Shown here piece by piece: positions 1 to 8,640 of a stretch of 64,000 nucleotides of DNA (the first letter of the stretch is position 1; each line of letters opens with the position of its first letter). The notes under the pieces were generated by a model. The model was not told the origin of the DNA and did no database searches. It worked only from the letters and a program-made list of their open reading frames with translations. Both the position numbers and the translations under genes were made by a program. The stretch spans positions 52,372 through 116,371 of the forward strand of contig JACIYI010000008.1 of NCBI GenBank assembly GCA_014360005.1. The letters run 5' to 3'. Origin of the DNA: Candidatus Aminicenantota bacterium. GTDB lineage: Bacteria > Acidobacteriota > Aminicenantia > Aminicenantales > Saccharicenantaceae.

Positions 1-2
1 AA

Positions 3-1214
3 AAAAAATACTGGCGGTTAATAAGGAAAACCTACTATTTTCTTTCCAGAGTCGGATCCTGGCCGGTTTTTGGCCGATTGGCTCTCAAGATAATCATGGC
101 CGTCCAGAGGATTCCTTCTTTTTACCCGAAGAAGGATTTAAGCCAGCCCAACCTGGCGGTGAGGCTTCTTAAAATTCTGATAAAACGGGCCAGACTGTGT
201 AGAACTCTGCCTGTTTATTTAGCTTCTGACCGGCTGCCCGTTATAAACACCTTTTATGCTACTGCTATAGCCCTGGAAAGCCTGCAAGAAAACAGGCCGG
301 CGCCCAGAGAAAATTTTCTGATTATCTGCGATGCCGATATCAACCGGGTCTGGGTTCCAGAAAGTCCGGCTGCCAGTCGAATCAAGTACCTGGTGCCCTG
401 CACCCAGGTCAGAAACAGGCTGCTAACCTATGGGGTCAAGCCTGAAAACATTTTTATGACTGGATTTCCTTTGCCAGTAGAAAATGTGGGAACAGAAACT
501 GGACTGGAAGTTCTGAAGATAGACCTTCTGGCCAGGCTTTTGCGCCTGGACCCATCTGGAAAGTTTTTTGCTTATCACCGTCATTCGGTGTCCCGTTGGC
601 TGAAAATAAAAAAAATCCCCGAGGAACTGGAAAACCATTATACAGTAATGTATGCCATCGGCGGAGCCGGGGCTCAGACCAACCTGGCCCGGAGTATCTT
701 GAAGAGTCTCGGCCCTTTAATCCGGACGGGGCGGGTCCGGCTGCTTCTGTCCTGTGGGGTTCAGCGCCGGGTTCTGGAAAAGACCCTTAAATTCATCAAC
801 CAGCAGGGGCTCTGGGACGAAATTGGTCGTAATATCCATTTAATTTTCAGTGATAATGTTTTTGAGTATTTTGAACTGTTCAACCGCTGGCTCAGGCAGA
901 CTGATGTCCTCTGGACCAAGCCCAGCGAACTTTCTTTTTATTGCGCCCTCGGCTTGCCAATTATTATGGCTGACCCAATCGGACCACAGGAAGAACTCAA
1001 CAAACGCTGGTTGATGGAAATCCATGCCGGGCTGGTTCCGCCTGGACCACCGGAGTACTGCCATGAGTGGCTTTCCGACCTTAGAGAAAATGGCCGGCTG
1101 GCTGAGGCAGCCTGGGACGGCTTTCTGAAGGCGCGGAAGCTCGGCACCTATAAGATAAAGAGATTAATCGAAACTGGAGAATATTCAGAAGAAATCTCCC
1201 CCTTAAAGCAGTAA
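3..1214 (+). CDS. GT-B-like glycosyltransferase, 5'-truncated by the window edge
   Basis: The reading frame is open from base 3 without a stop, and the codons before the in-frame TTG at 78 encode plausible protein (aromatic and basic residues), so the gene most likely begins upstream of the window. The product has the pattern of a MurG/MGDG-synthase-like GT-B enzyme: an N-terminal half with a CDADINR segment and a GFPLP segment, then a glycine-rich AIGGAGAQT loop opening a second Rossmann-like domain, and a late PSELSFYCALGLPIIM stretch where nucleotide-sugar GT-Bs bind the donor. The acceptor is unknown; a glycolipid or envelope glycan would fit family precedent. It ends 78 bases before the sigma-factor gene and is probably a separate transcript. 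The family placement is inferred from motif layout only. Confidence 0.6.
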   Translation, partial: KKYWRLIRKTYYFLSRVGSWPVFGRLALKIIMAVQRIPSFYPKKDLSQPNLAVRLLKILIKRARLCRTLPVYLASDRLPVINTFYATAIALESLQENRPAPRENFLIICDADINRVWVPESPAASRIKYLVPCTQVRNRLLTYGVKPENIFMTGFPLPVENVGTETGLEVLKIDLLARLLRLDPSGKFFAYHRHSVSRWLKIKKIPEELENHYTVMYAIGGAGAQTNLARSILKSLGPLIRTGRVRLLLSCGVQRRVLEKTLKFINQQGLWDEIGRNIHLIFSDNVFEYFELFNRWLRQTDVLWTKPSELSFYCALGLPIIMADPIGPQEELNKRWLMEIHAGLVPPGPPEYCHEWLSDLRENGRLAEAAWDGFLKARKLGTYKIKRLIETGEYSEEISPLKQ

Positions 1215-1245
1215 AAACAAGAGCTTTAAGAAGCATATTTTTCTG

Positions 1246-1274
1246 GCAACCCTTTTGACCCTTCCTGTGTCTTT
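1246..1274 (+). promoter_or_regulatory. ECF-type promoter of the sigma/anti-sigma operon
   Basis: GCAACC at 1246-1251 is separated by 16 bases from TGTCTTT at 1268-1274. This matches the general -35 AAC / -10 CGTC architecture of ECF sigma promoters and has the same spacing as the site at 38233-38261. It lies directly upstream of the ECF sigma gene, so autoregulation is the natural reading. It is a pattern match only. Confidence 0.5.
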
Positions 1275-1292
1275 ACTTATGAGGTATCACCG

Positions 1293-1973
1293 ATGTTGGC
1301 TGTTAATTATTCGCTGGTTTTGAGGATGGCAATGACTGATAATATAAGCAGAATCGCCCGAGCCGGCGAAACGACAGGAGAAAGGTTCTTGGAGACGAAC
1401 TCAAAAAGCTCGCAACCTGCTGATTTAGCTGAACTTATCAGCAGATCTCAGGCTGGGCAGCTGCAGGCCTTCGAGCAACTTTATAACCTTTATAAGAGAA
1501 AGGTTTACGGGCTGGCCTATAATTTAACTCGGGACCACCAGACAGCCGAAGACCTCGTCCAGGACATTTTCATGAAGATTTTTTCTGCTATAAACGACAT
1601 TGACCGCCCCGAACTCTTCCCGGCCTGGGTCTACCGCCTGGCTCTGAATACCTGCTATAGCCACCTGCGCCGGGAAAAAACTTATGGGGAAAAGCTAGAA
1701 GTTCTGGCCCCGGTTGATGAGGGTCAGGCTGATGAAAGCTTTGATTCCAGGCCAGATGACCTGACCCGGGCTGTTAATGAAGCTCTGGCCAGGCTGCCGG
1801 AGAAGCTCAGGACAGTTTTTCTCCTCCATGAAGTTGACGGGCTAACTCACGAAGAGATTGCGGCTGTGCTGGGCTGTCAGCCCGGGACTTCAAAGTCCCA
1901 GTTGTTCAAGGCCCGTATGAAGCTAAGGCAAATCCTTAAAAAGAAAAAACTCCTGGAAGGAGCAAATCAATGA
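1293..1973 (+). CDS. ECF-family RNA polymerase sigma factor
   Basis: Sigma-70 region 2 spans roughly residues 57-127 and includes an AEDLVQDIFMKIF helix. Region 4 spans roughly 165-215, with LPEKLRTVFLLHEVDGLTH and a helix-turn-helix rich in Ser, Lys and Arg (KSQLFKARMKLR). There is no region 1 or 3, as expected of an ECF (RpoE-like) factor. The first 50 residues are poorly conserved in character; GAGGT at 1281-1285 supports the ATG at 1293, but the ATG at 1332 is an alternative. The stop overlaps the start of the anti-sigma gene (ATGA), implying translational coupling. It likely directs RNA polymerase to GGAACC/CGTC promoters and is held at the membrane by its partner. Confidence 0.93.
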   Translation: MLAVNYSLVLRMAMTDNISRIARAGETTGERFLETNSKSSQPADLAELISRSQAGQLQAFEQLYNLYKRKVYGLAYNLTRDHQTAEDLVQDIFMKIFSAINDIDRPELFPAWVYRLALNTCYSHLRREKTYGEKLEVLAPVDEGQADESFDSRPDDLTRAVNEALARLPEKLRTVFLLHEVDGLTHEEIAAVLGCQPGTSKSQLFKARMKLRQILKKKKLLEGANQ

Positions 1974-2695
1974 GATGTCATGAAGCCCAGCGTTTGATCA
2001 ATGAGCTCCTGGATGGAGAACTGCGGGAGCAAGACCAGAGCCAGCTTCAGGCTCATCTTGATAGCTGCCGCGATTGTCGGGAACTATATGAGGATTTGAA
2101 GGCCATAAAAGACATAGTTGTGCCGGCGGGTGAAATGGAACCCTCAAAAGAAGTCTGGGAAAAGCTGAAAAGCCGGCTCCAGGTCGAAGTCATTCCGCAG
2201 CTGCAAAGCGGGAGGAACGCGGTCGAGGCGGAAAAATCCTTAGAAAAAAAGGCCAGCTGGTTCCAGCTGCCCTCACCGGTTTTTAAGTATGGACTGGCCA
2301 GCCTGGTTTTCCTGGCCCTGATGGCCGGGGCCTTCTTTTTGGGACGGCAATACCGTCAGGAGCCAAAGCCTGGGGTTCTGGTGGCTTTTGAGAATCCGGC
2401 CCTGCAGAAGATACAGGAAGCCGAGTTTTATTACCGTCAGGCCATCCAGTCTCTGACCCAGGCTGTGGAAGAATCCGGAAACGGGTTACCGCCGGAAATG
2501 GTAGAAATCCTGCAGGCCAACCTCAGCCTTCTGGACCGGACCATAGAGCTCTGCCAGCAGGCGGTTAATGAACAACCCGATAACCTGCAGGCCCGAGAGT
2601 ATTTGCTGAGCGCCTATAATTCCAAGGCCAGCTTTCTCAACGGTCTGCTGGAAACCAAGAAATCATTGTCTGCCCCCGGGCTGGAAAAATTATAA
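1970..2695 (+). CDS. Anti-sigma factor with zinc-finger (zf-HC2) domain
   Basis: The N-terminus has the zinc-binding anti-sigma signature with HLDSCRDC (HxxxCxxC) around residues 29-36. A single membrane segment follows at about 107-128 (YGLASLVFLALMAGAFFLG). The C-terminal half, presumably periplasmic, is Gln/Glu/Ala-rich and helical, with segments that look TPR-like (YRQAIQSLTQAVEES, NEQPDNLQAREYL). The gene overlaps the sigma gene by four bases and is followed after 30 bases by the DUF4097 gene. By family precedent it sequesters the ECF sigma factor and releases it on an envelope signal; the signal itself is not evident. Confidence 0.88.
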   Translation: MRCHEAQRLINELLDGELREQDQSQLQAHLDSCRDCRELYEDLKAIKDIVVPAGEMEPSKEVWEKLKSRLQVEVIPQLQSGRNAVEAEKSLEKKASWFQLPSPVFKYGLASLVFLALMAGAFFLGRQYRQEPKPGVLVAFENPALQKIQEAEFYYRQAIQSLTQAVEESGNGLPPEMVEILQANLSLLDRTIELCQQAVNEQPDNLQAREYLLSAYNSKASFLNGLLETKKSLSAPGLEKL

Positions 2696-2725
2696 AAAAA
2701 GAATCAAACGAAAGGAGAAATAAAA

Positions 2726-3694
2726 ATGAGAAAGAGAGAATGGAAAAGGTCAAACGGCTTGAAGCTGAGCCTGGTCCTGATGCTCGGCTTGCTGCTGATC
2801 CTTCCTGTTCTGGCCAAAGAGAGATACGAGGAAAAATTTGAGAGAACTGAAAAGTTGGCCAGGGATGGAACGGTCATGGTCAGCAATGTCTCCGGCGACA
2901 TCAAGTTTCTGGTCTGGAAAGAAGAGAAAGTAAAGATTGAGGCGGTGAAGTTTGCTACCGGATCTACTGAAGCTAAGGCCAAGGAAAACGCCGATAAGGT
3001 GACGATTGAAGTCAAAGTTGAACCGGGCCTGGTTAGGATTGAAACCAAGTATCCTGAATCCCGGAGATGGTTCGGCAGCGACTCCAACGTCAGCGTGGAT
3101 TACACTATCTGGATTCCCGAGCAGGCTTCAATAGATAGCAAGTCGGTTAGCGGCGATGTCCGGGTGGAAAAAGCCGGCGGGCCGGTCCGGGTCAGCACTG
3201 TCAGCGGCAGCGTGACTGTTACGGGCGGGAAGAAAACAGTTTCAGCTAAAGCGGTCAGCGGCGATATAAGAGTAACGGGAGTTGAAGCCGATTGTGAGCT
3301 GAGTTCTGTTTCCGGCGACCTCCAGGTCAGTCAGGTCAGGGGTTCGGTGGAAGCTGAAGTGGTCAGCGGCTCGATCAGGCTCCAGGACATCATGGAGGCC
3401 AGGAAGGTTTCGGCCAAGTCCATAAGCGGGACGGTTGAATACCGCGGGCAGGTTGTGTCGGCTGGGAGCTACCGGTTCTCCAGTCATTCGGGTGATGTGA
3501 AGTTGTATTTGCCGGCGGATGCCTCCTTCGACCTGGAAGCCTCTTCCTTCAGCGGTACGGTCACCACGGATTTTCCAGTAGAAGTTATGGGCAAGTTGAG
3601 CAGCAAGACCATTCAGGGAAGAGTTGGTAAAGGCGGGGCAGAAGTTTCGGCCAAAGCCTTTAGCGGCAGCGTGGAAATCCGGAAAGGTAGCTGA
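2726..3694 (+). CDS. Secreted DUF4097-type beta-repeat protein
   Basis: AAAGGAG precedes the ATG. Basic residues and a hydrophobic stretch (LSLVLMLGLLLILPVLA) form a signal peptide. The mature protein is a run of short repeats of the form VSGD(I/V)-x-V, for example VSGDIKFLV, SVSGDVRVEKAG and VSGDIRVTG, typical of the DUF4097 right-handed beta-helix family. Such genes often accompany ECF sigma/anti-sigma pairs. The third position in this operon suggests an envelope protein under the same control, perhaps part of stress sensing, but no biochemical function is known for the family. Confidence 0.87.
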   Translation: MRKREWKRSNGLKLSLVLMLGLLLILPVLAKERYEEKFERTEKLARDGTVMVSNVSGDIKFLVWKEEKVKIEAVKFATGSTEAKAKENADKVTIEVKVEPGLVRIETKYPESRRWFGSDSNVSVDYTIWIPEQASIDSKSVSGDVRVEKAGGPVRVSTVSGSVTVTGGKKTVSAKAVSGDIRVTGVEADCELSSVSGDLQVSQVRGSVEAEVVSGSIRLQDIMEARKVSAKSISGTVEYRGQVVSAGSYRFSSHSGDVKLYLPADASFDLEASSFSGTVTTDFPVEVMGKLSSKTIQGRVGKGGAEVSAKAFSGSVEIRKGS

Positions 3695-3705
3695 GAAGAA
3701 GAACA

Positions 3706-3735
3706 GGGGCGGGAAGTTTCCCGCCCCCTTTTTTA
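3706..3735 (+). terminator. Rho-independent terminator of the sigma operon
   Basis: GGGGCGGGAA at 3706-3715 pairs perfectly with TTCCCGCCCC at 3718-3727 and is followed by CTTTTTT. It lies 11 bases after the DUF4097 stop codon. Confidence 0.9.
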
Positions 3736-4083
3736 AATCGGGACACCCTATAATTTTCCGATTTTTTTTATCTATCTAGACCAAAAAATTACCTTGTTGA
3801 GTTCGCTTGCCTTGGAATCTGCTTTATCATTGGCCCCCGTATTTAAGCGGCAATTTAATCTGCTGCTTGACCGGCAGTTTAATCTGGCAGAATTAAGGGT
3901 TATATTCAGAGGCGATCTGATGGGAGCAGAGCCGTTGTTTTCTCCTGCCCGATATATAATCTTAACGGCCTTCAGACCGGGGTTCTGCCAAAAGAACTTA
4001 TTAAGAGCCAGATAGAAAAGTTAAGGGCCAGAGTTGGCTGATTGCTCTGGAAAATCGGAAAAATGTAGGGTGGCCCGATTTTT
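3735..4083. repeat. Inverted pair of a 30-base repeat bounding a 349-bp segment
   Basis: AAATCGGGACACCCTATAAT at 3735 onward recurs in inverted orientation at 4051-4083, read there as TGTAGGGTGGCCCGATTTT on the plus strand. Each copy is itself a hairpin (AAATCGG ... CCGATTT). The enclosed DNA has a possible 73-codon TTG-start frame (3794-4015) with no recognisable product. A third copy lies at 8541-8572. The arrangement resembles a small non-autonomous mobile element or a REP pair. Confidence 0.55.
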
Positions 4084-4098
4084 GATAGAATTATCAGG

Positions 4099-5745
4099 AT
4101 GATAGGCCTCACAGGAAAAGATTTTGATATCATTCTGGTTAGCAGCGACCCCTACGCTGACCACCCCCTGTCCCCTGTGGGTGTCATCGCCCGCGTCCTG
4201 GAGGCCAGAGGCTATAAGGTTGGCATCATAGAACGGCCAGACTGGACTTCTGACCGCGATTTTCTCCAGCTCGGACGCCCGCGACTTTTCTTCGGGGTGA
4301 CCTCGGGCTCAATAGATAGTTGCCTGGCCAATTATACGCCGCTTCTCCGCCGCCGGGAAAAGGATGAACATGCGCCATACAGTTCAGGCAAACCGGATCG
4401 GGCTGTTATCGTCTATTGCAACAAGATAAAACAATTATTCCCGGGTGTGCCGATAGTAATAGGTGGAATTGAAGCCTCCCTGCGCCGCTTTGCTCATTAC
4501 GACTACTGGGAGAACCGGGTGCGACGCTCTATCCTGCTGGATTCCCGGGCTGACATCCTGGTTTACGGGCCGGGTGAACTCCAGGCCTCAGAGATTGCCA
4601 GCCGCCTGGATGCTGGCCAGAGCCTTGAGGGCATCCGGGGCACAGCCATCGTCAGCCGCGAACTGCTGCCCGGCTTTGAGGAAATTCCCTCTTACGAAGA
4701 GGTATCTTCAGACCCGGAAAATTTTGTTCAAGCCCAGCGCCTGCTGGCCAACTACAAAAGCCTCGCTCAGAAACACGCCAACCGCTATGTGCTGCAATAC
4801 CCGGCGCCTGAATATACGCCAGAAATCCTGGACTGGATTTACGGTCTGCCCTTCACCCGCAGCATCCCGCCTGATTACCCGGAGCTGGAAATGGGAAAAT
4901 TTTCCATCGTTACCCACCGCGGCTGTGTCGGGCGCTGTTCCTTCTGCTCCCTTTCCCTGCATCAGGGAGACCGCATTGTTTCCAGAAGCGAGGAATCCAT
5001 CATTGAGGAAATACGTCGCCTGACCCGCCATCCTGATTTCAAGGGCTACATAGATGACCTGGGAGGTCCCACAGCCAACATGTACGGTCTGGATTGCCAC
5101 CACTGCCAGCGCGGTTTCTGCCTGACCTGTAAGAAGCTTGACCGTTCTCACCGCCGTCTGATAAACCTGCTGCGCCGGGCCCGGCAAATTCCCGGGGTAA
5201 AGAAGATTTTTGTCCGAAGCGGCATCCGCTACGACCTGGCCCTGAGCAGTCCTGAGTATGTTCAAGAGCTGGTAAATAACCACGTTTCCGGCCTTCTGAA
5301 AATTGCCCCGGAACATGTTTCACCAAACGTTCTGCGGCTGATGAACAAGAGCCAGGTCCCGGTGGAAGAATTCCGCCGGCTCTTCCTCAAGCTAACCGGC
5401 GAGCGCAAGCAGCATCTTAAGTATTATTTCATGGTGGCTCACCCCGGCACCACCATGAAGGAAGCCGAAGAATTGGCCCGCTACATCAAGAAGCTTGAAG
5501 CGGAAGGCGAAAAACCGGTGGAAGGCGTGCAAATTTTTACTCCCACACCCATGACGCGCTCAACCTGCATGTACTACACGGGCCGCGACCCGGAAACCGG
5601 TCAGCCGGTCTACGTTCCGCGCACCTTTGAAGAAAAGAAAGCCCAGAAACGCCTTCTTTACAGATCTCGGGGCTCCACTTCCAAGCTTCCATCCCGGGCT
5701 AAACCCAAGAAAAAGCCCCTTAAGTCCCCTAAGCCCCGCAGGTAA
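4099..5745 (+). CDS. YgiQ-family radical SAM protein (UPF0313)
   Basis: This 548-residue protein carries the radical SAM motif CVGRCSFCSL (CxxxCxxC) near residue 276. Before it lie an N-terminal domain with ILVSSDPYADHPLSP and a VIGGIEASLRRFAHYDYW segment, both typical of the YgiQ/UPF0313 family. A second Cys-rich stretch (CHHCQRGFCLTCKK) and a basic Lys/Pro-rich tail complete it. It should bind a 4Fe-4S cluster and cleave S-adenosylmethionine; the substrate of the family is unknown. No strong Shine-Dalgarno precedes the ATG, and the gene starts directly after the inverted repeat at 4051-4083, which may supply its leader. Confidence 0.92.
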   Translation: MIGLTGKDFDIILVSSDPYADHPLSPVGVIARVLEARGYKVGIIERPDWTSDRDFLQLGRPRLFFGVTSGSIDSCLANYTPLLRRREKDEHAPYSSGKPDRAVIVYCNKIKQLFPGVPIVIGGIEASLRRFAHYDYWENRVRRSILLDSRADILVYGPGELQASEIASRLDAGQSLEGIRGTAIVSRELLPGFEEIPSYEEVSSDPENFVQAQRLLANYKSLAQKHANRYVLQYPAPEYTPEILDWIYGLPFTRSIPPDYPELEMGKFSIVTHRGCVGRCSFCSLSLHQGDRIVSRSEESIIEEIRRLTRHPDFKGYIDDLGGPTANMYGLDCHHCQRGFCLTCKKLDRSHRRLINLLRRARQIPGVKKIFVRSGIRYDLALSSPEYVQELVNNHVSGLLKIAPEHVSPNVLRLMNKSQVPVEEFRRLFLKLTGERKQHLKYYFMVAHPGTTMKEAEELARYIKKLEAEGEKPVEGVQIFTPTPMTRSTCMYYTGRDPETGQPVYVPRTFEEKKAQKRLLYRSRGSTSKLPSRAKPKKKPLKSPKPRR

Positions 5746-5852
5746 AGCCATCTGATTAAATGTGTAAACCATAATTTTCGTCTCCTCTGAGTATTTCGAA
5801 TTTTTAAGATTAATCAAAGGATTGTGATCTTGTTTGTTTTAGGTCCTTTTAA

Positions 5853-6023
5853 TTATTAAGTGTGGTTACTCTGACGGCCGTAAATTATTGAGTTAAATAT
5901 CTGCTTATGACCATAAAAATGATTATGGCTTCAATTATCAGCCTTCTTGGCCTTGGCTTGTTTGCCTTACCTGCTGGTATTTTGAGCGCGGGTTTTGTAG
6001 AAGAAATAAAAAAAGAAAGATAA
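5853..6023 (+). pseudogene. Relic of a voltage-gated-type K+ channel (pore to post-S6)
   Basis: One frame encodes VVTLTAVNY at 5862-5888, then a TGA stop, then without frame change a hydrophobic helix ending GLGLFALPAGILSAGFVEE, closed by TAA at 6021-6023. In 6TM/2TM potassium channels the pore loop reads close to VTLTTVGYGD, and the inner helix ends LGIGLFALPAGILxSGF-E. The fragment therefore matches pore plus S6, with the GYGD filter destroyed and upstream stops. No earlier transmembrane segments are visible between here and the YgiQ gene. Confidence 0.7.
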
Positions 6024-6163
6024 AGCTAAGGTAAAAGGATGTCCGCATCGTGGGGCTGAACTTGATTAACAATGCTGGTGCGGAAAGGAAGGTGAAAAGA
6101 GAATTTTTTTCTGAGCAAGGCTATAATTCAGTTGTTTACTATAATCCTATATCTAATATAATC

Positions 6164-6769
6164 TTAAATCATATCTGAATTGATTAATTTACCACCGCGC
6201 CTGAGAAGCATTTCTTTTGCTTCTTTAAATCCCTCCTGGCTCAGAGCCCTGGTAGCATCTTCGATGTAATAAGTCTCAAAGCCCAGCTCTATGGCGTCAA
6301 GCGCGGTGTAAAGAACGCAGAACTCAGCGGCCAGGCCGCAGACATAGACCTGCTTCACACCGCGACCCTTAAGATAATCTGCCAGCCCGGTCGTTTTTTT
6401 GCGTCCGTTGTCAAAAAAGCCGGAATAGCTATCAATCTCCGGGTCGGTCCCTTTCCTGAAAATGGCCTCCACCCGGCGGTCGTCAAATGTTCTAGCAAAC
6501 ATGGCTCCCTTTTCGCCCTGGACACAATGGTCGGGCCAGAGAATCTGTTCCACCTGGCCGAGTAAAACAGTATCATAAACATTTTTACCCGGATGGTTGG
6601 AAGCAAAACTCAGGTGATTCTTAGGATGCCAGTCCTGGGTGGCCGCCACCAGTTCAAATTTTTCCTGGATTTGGTTGACCACCGGGATTATTTCGTCACC
6701 CCGCGGCACGGCCAGGCTGCCGCCCGGCAAAAAATCATTCTGAAGGTCAACCACGATTAAGGCTTTCAT
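6164..6769 (-). CDS. pncA: Nicotinamidase (isochorismatase-fold amidohydrolase)
   Basis: The protein begins ALIVVDLQNDFLPGGSL, with the catalytic Asp. It carries the metal-site segment QDWHPKNHLSFA (Asp and His ligands), the signature LWPDHCVQG, the catalytic Lys in FRKGTDPE, and the nucleophile Cys in VCGLAAEFCVLYTA. All catalytic residues of PncA (D, K, C) are present, and 201 residues is a normal length. It converts nicotinamide to nicotinate. It starts two bases after the stop of the nicotinate phosphoribosyltransferase gene, so the pair forms one operon feeding the Preiss-Handler NAD salvage route. Confidence 0.93.
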   Translation of the reverse strand: MKALIVVDLQNDFLPGGSLAVPRGDEIIPVVNQIQEKFELVAATQDWHPKNHLSFASNHPGKNVYDTVLLGQVEQILWPDHCVQGEKGAMFARTFDDRRVEAIFRKGTDPEIDSYSGFFDNGRKKTTGLADYLKGRGVKQVYVCGLAAEFCVLYTALDAIELGFETYYIEDATRALSQEGFKEAKEMLLRRGGKLINSDMI

Positions 6770-6771
6770 GG

Positions 6772-8208
6772 TTAGCCTCCTTCAAATTTTTCTTTGTATT
6801 TTTCCATTAGTTCATTTCTCAGGGCCAGGAGCTTCTGGCTCAGACCGACTTTGTAAACGTGGGGAAATTCAAACCGCTTGTGTTCCGGCGGCAGTTGCTG
6901 CAGCCTTTGCCTGGCGTAGGCGGCGATCTGGCTGACGCTCTGCTCTGCCTTTAGTCTCTGGCCCCCGGCCATGACTTTTTCCAGCAGCGATTCATCCCGG
7001 TAAGTCCTGAGGTCGAGCGATTTTCCCGGTTCGACCGGGTGAAACATTCTTTCGGGCAGACCTTCCTCGGCCAGCTGGATGGCATCAGCCATGAAGAATC
7101 CCTGCTGATCCTGAAACCTGGCTACCTGTTTTCGGCCCGGCAGGGTGGTCTTGGAGAGGTTATCAGAGAGTTTCATCCGGGGCTGCCCGTCAAAGACCGA
7201 CAGCTTGTAAACCCCATCCAGAGCGGCATCAGGCGCCCCCGTTACCAGCTTGGTCCCGACGCCGAAGATATCGATCGGCGCTTCCTGCTCGATCAAGCTG
7301 CGGATGACCTGCTCATCCAGCAGGTTGGAGGCCACGAGCTTGGCCTCGTTCAGGCCGGCAGCATCCAGCAGAGCCCGGGCTTTTTTGGAAAGATAGGCCA
7401 GGTCGCCGCTGTCCAGCCTGATGCCCCGGAGCTTGAGCCCTTTCTTTTTCATTTCCAGCCCGGCTCTTATGGCGTTGGGCAGGCCGCTGAGCAGGGTGTC
7501 GTAGGTGTCAACCAGCAGGATGGCTCTTTCGGGGTTGGCTTCAATGAATTTCATGAAGGCCTGAAATTCATCGCCGTGGCTTTCTATGAAGGAATGGGCC
7601 ATGGTGCCGGCCGGTTCCAACCCGAACAGCCGGGCCGCTTCCAGGTTGGAGGTGCTGTCGAAGCCACCGATAACCGCCGCCCGAGAAGCTAGCAGCCCAC
7701 CCTGGGCCGGAGCCCGGCGCAGCCCGAAATCGCTCAGCACCCGGTTCCCGGCAGCCAGCCTCATCCTTGAAGCCTTGGTGGCCACCAGGCTCTGGTAATT
7801 GACCAGGTTGAGCAGGAGGGTTTCCACCAGCTGGGCTTCAAACAACCGGCCCTCAACCCGGATGACTGGTTCCAGGGGAAAAACCACCTCGCCTTCCTTC
7901 ATCGAATAAACTTCCCCGCGGAAGCGGAAATCTTTGAGGTAAGCCAGGTAATCGGGCTGAAAGCCGAGTTCCCGTAGATAATCCAGGTCCTCAGCTTCAA
8001 ACCGCAAACTCTCCAGGGATTGCAGTAAGGGCTCAAGTCCGGCGAAGATGACGTAACCGCCGCCGAAAGGAATGGTGCGGAAAAAATAGTCAAAGACCGC
8101 CGGTTTTTCGGCCATTCCATCCATGAAGTAGGCCTGGCCCATGGCTATCTGATAAAGGTCAGTATAAAGGGGTGAAAAGTTGAACAATTCGGTTACGGCT
8201 TTCATCAT
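6772..8208 (-). CDS. pncB: Nicotinate phosphoribosyltransferase
   Basis: The N-terminus (LYTDLYQIAMGQAYF, FDYFFRTIPFGGGYVIFAGLE) and the core segments SDFGLRRAPAQGG, GFDSTSNLEAARLFG, MAHSFIESHGDE, RLDSGDLAYLSK and GVGTKLVTG are diagnostic of the NAPRTase family. The length of 478 residues matches the long bacterial form. It makes nicotinate mononucleotide from nicotinate and PRPP, using the product of the adjoining nicotinamidase. It is the first gene of the operon. No clear ribosome site precedes the tandem ATG codons (8208, 8205), and the upstream 20 bases are almost pure A/T. Confidence 0.95.
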   Translation of the reverse strand: MMKAVTELFNFSPLYTDLYQIAMGQAYFMDGMAEKPAVFDYFFRTIPFGGGYVIFAGLEPLLQSLESLRFEAEDLDYLRELGFQPDYLAYLKDFRFRGEVYSMKEGEVVFPLEPVIRVEGRLFEAQLVETLLLNLVNYQSLVATKASRMRLAAGNRVLSDFGLRRAPAQGGLLASRAAVIGGFDSTSNLEAARLFGLEPAGTMAHSFIESHGDEFQAFMKFIEANPERAILLVDTYDTLLSGLPNAIRAGLEMKKKGLKLRGIRLDSGDLAYLSKKARALLDAAGLNEAKLVASNLLDEQVIRSLIEQEAPIDIFGVGTKLVTGAPDAALDGVYKLSVFDGQPRMKLSDNLSKTTLPGRKQVARFQDQQGFFMADAIQLAEEGLPERMFHPVEPGKSLDLRTYRDESLLEKVMAGGQRLKAEQSVSQIAAYARQRLQQLPPEHKRFEFPHVYKVGLSQKLLALRNELMEKYKEKFEGG

Positions 8209-8540
8209 AATTTATATTTTTATATTTATTATATGCCAGTCCGTCCGGCAGACCAAGGGAAACCTGGAAGACTGGGAAGGACCTGGCTGGGCCTGACCAG
8301 GGCTGAGCTTGTTCTATTCGATGCGGAGCAACCTGGAGGCGGAGTTATAAGAGCCAGAGCTGAAGCCATTAATTGGCTGATGCCGGCGGTTGTCATCGGT
8401 CGGGTTGTGCCAGGCACCGAAGCGAAAGGGGACCATTTCTGGCTGGCTTTTGGGCGAAGCGAAGGGGCGGCTGGTGGGCTGGCGGGCAGGAGCAGTAGGC
8501 TTTCAATTATTATGAGCTCCGGAGTTGAGCCTGGCAGAAA

Positions 8541-8572
8541 AAATAGGAAAAATGTAGGGTGTCCCGATTTTC
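8541..8572 (+). repeat. Third copy of the AATGTAGGGTGTCCCGATTT repeat
   Basis: The 30-base hairpin repeat seen at 3735 and 4051 recurs here in the orientation of the 4051 copy. It lies in the 423-base gap between pncB and the histidine phosphatase gene. Both strands of that gap show open frames (8229-8591 minus, 8233-8610 plus), but neither has recognisable features or a ribosome site, so I see no supported gene there. Confidence 0.55.
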
Positions 8573-8640
8573 CCCTTGTTCTGGTTGACAAACCTGACCT
8601 TATTGTTTAATTTAACAAAAACTGACTGTCCGTGGGTGCG

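Noticed and set aside
3794..4015. 73-codon frame between the inverted repeats
   Set aside because: TTG start, no ribosome site, no recognisable features.
8229..8610. Overlapping 120-125-codon frames on both strands before the histidine phosphatase gene
   Set aside because: Neither has a ribosome site or recognisable sequence, and both run through the hairpin repeat at 8541-8572.
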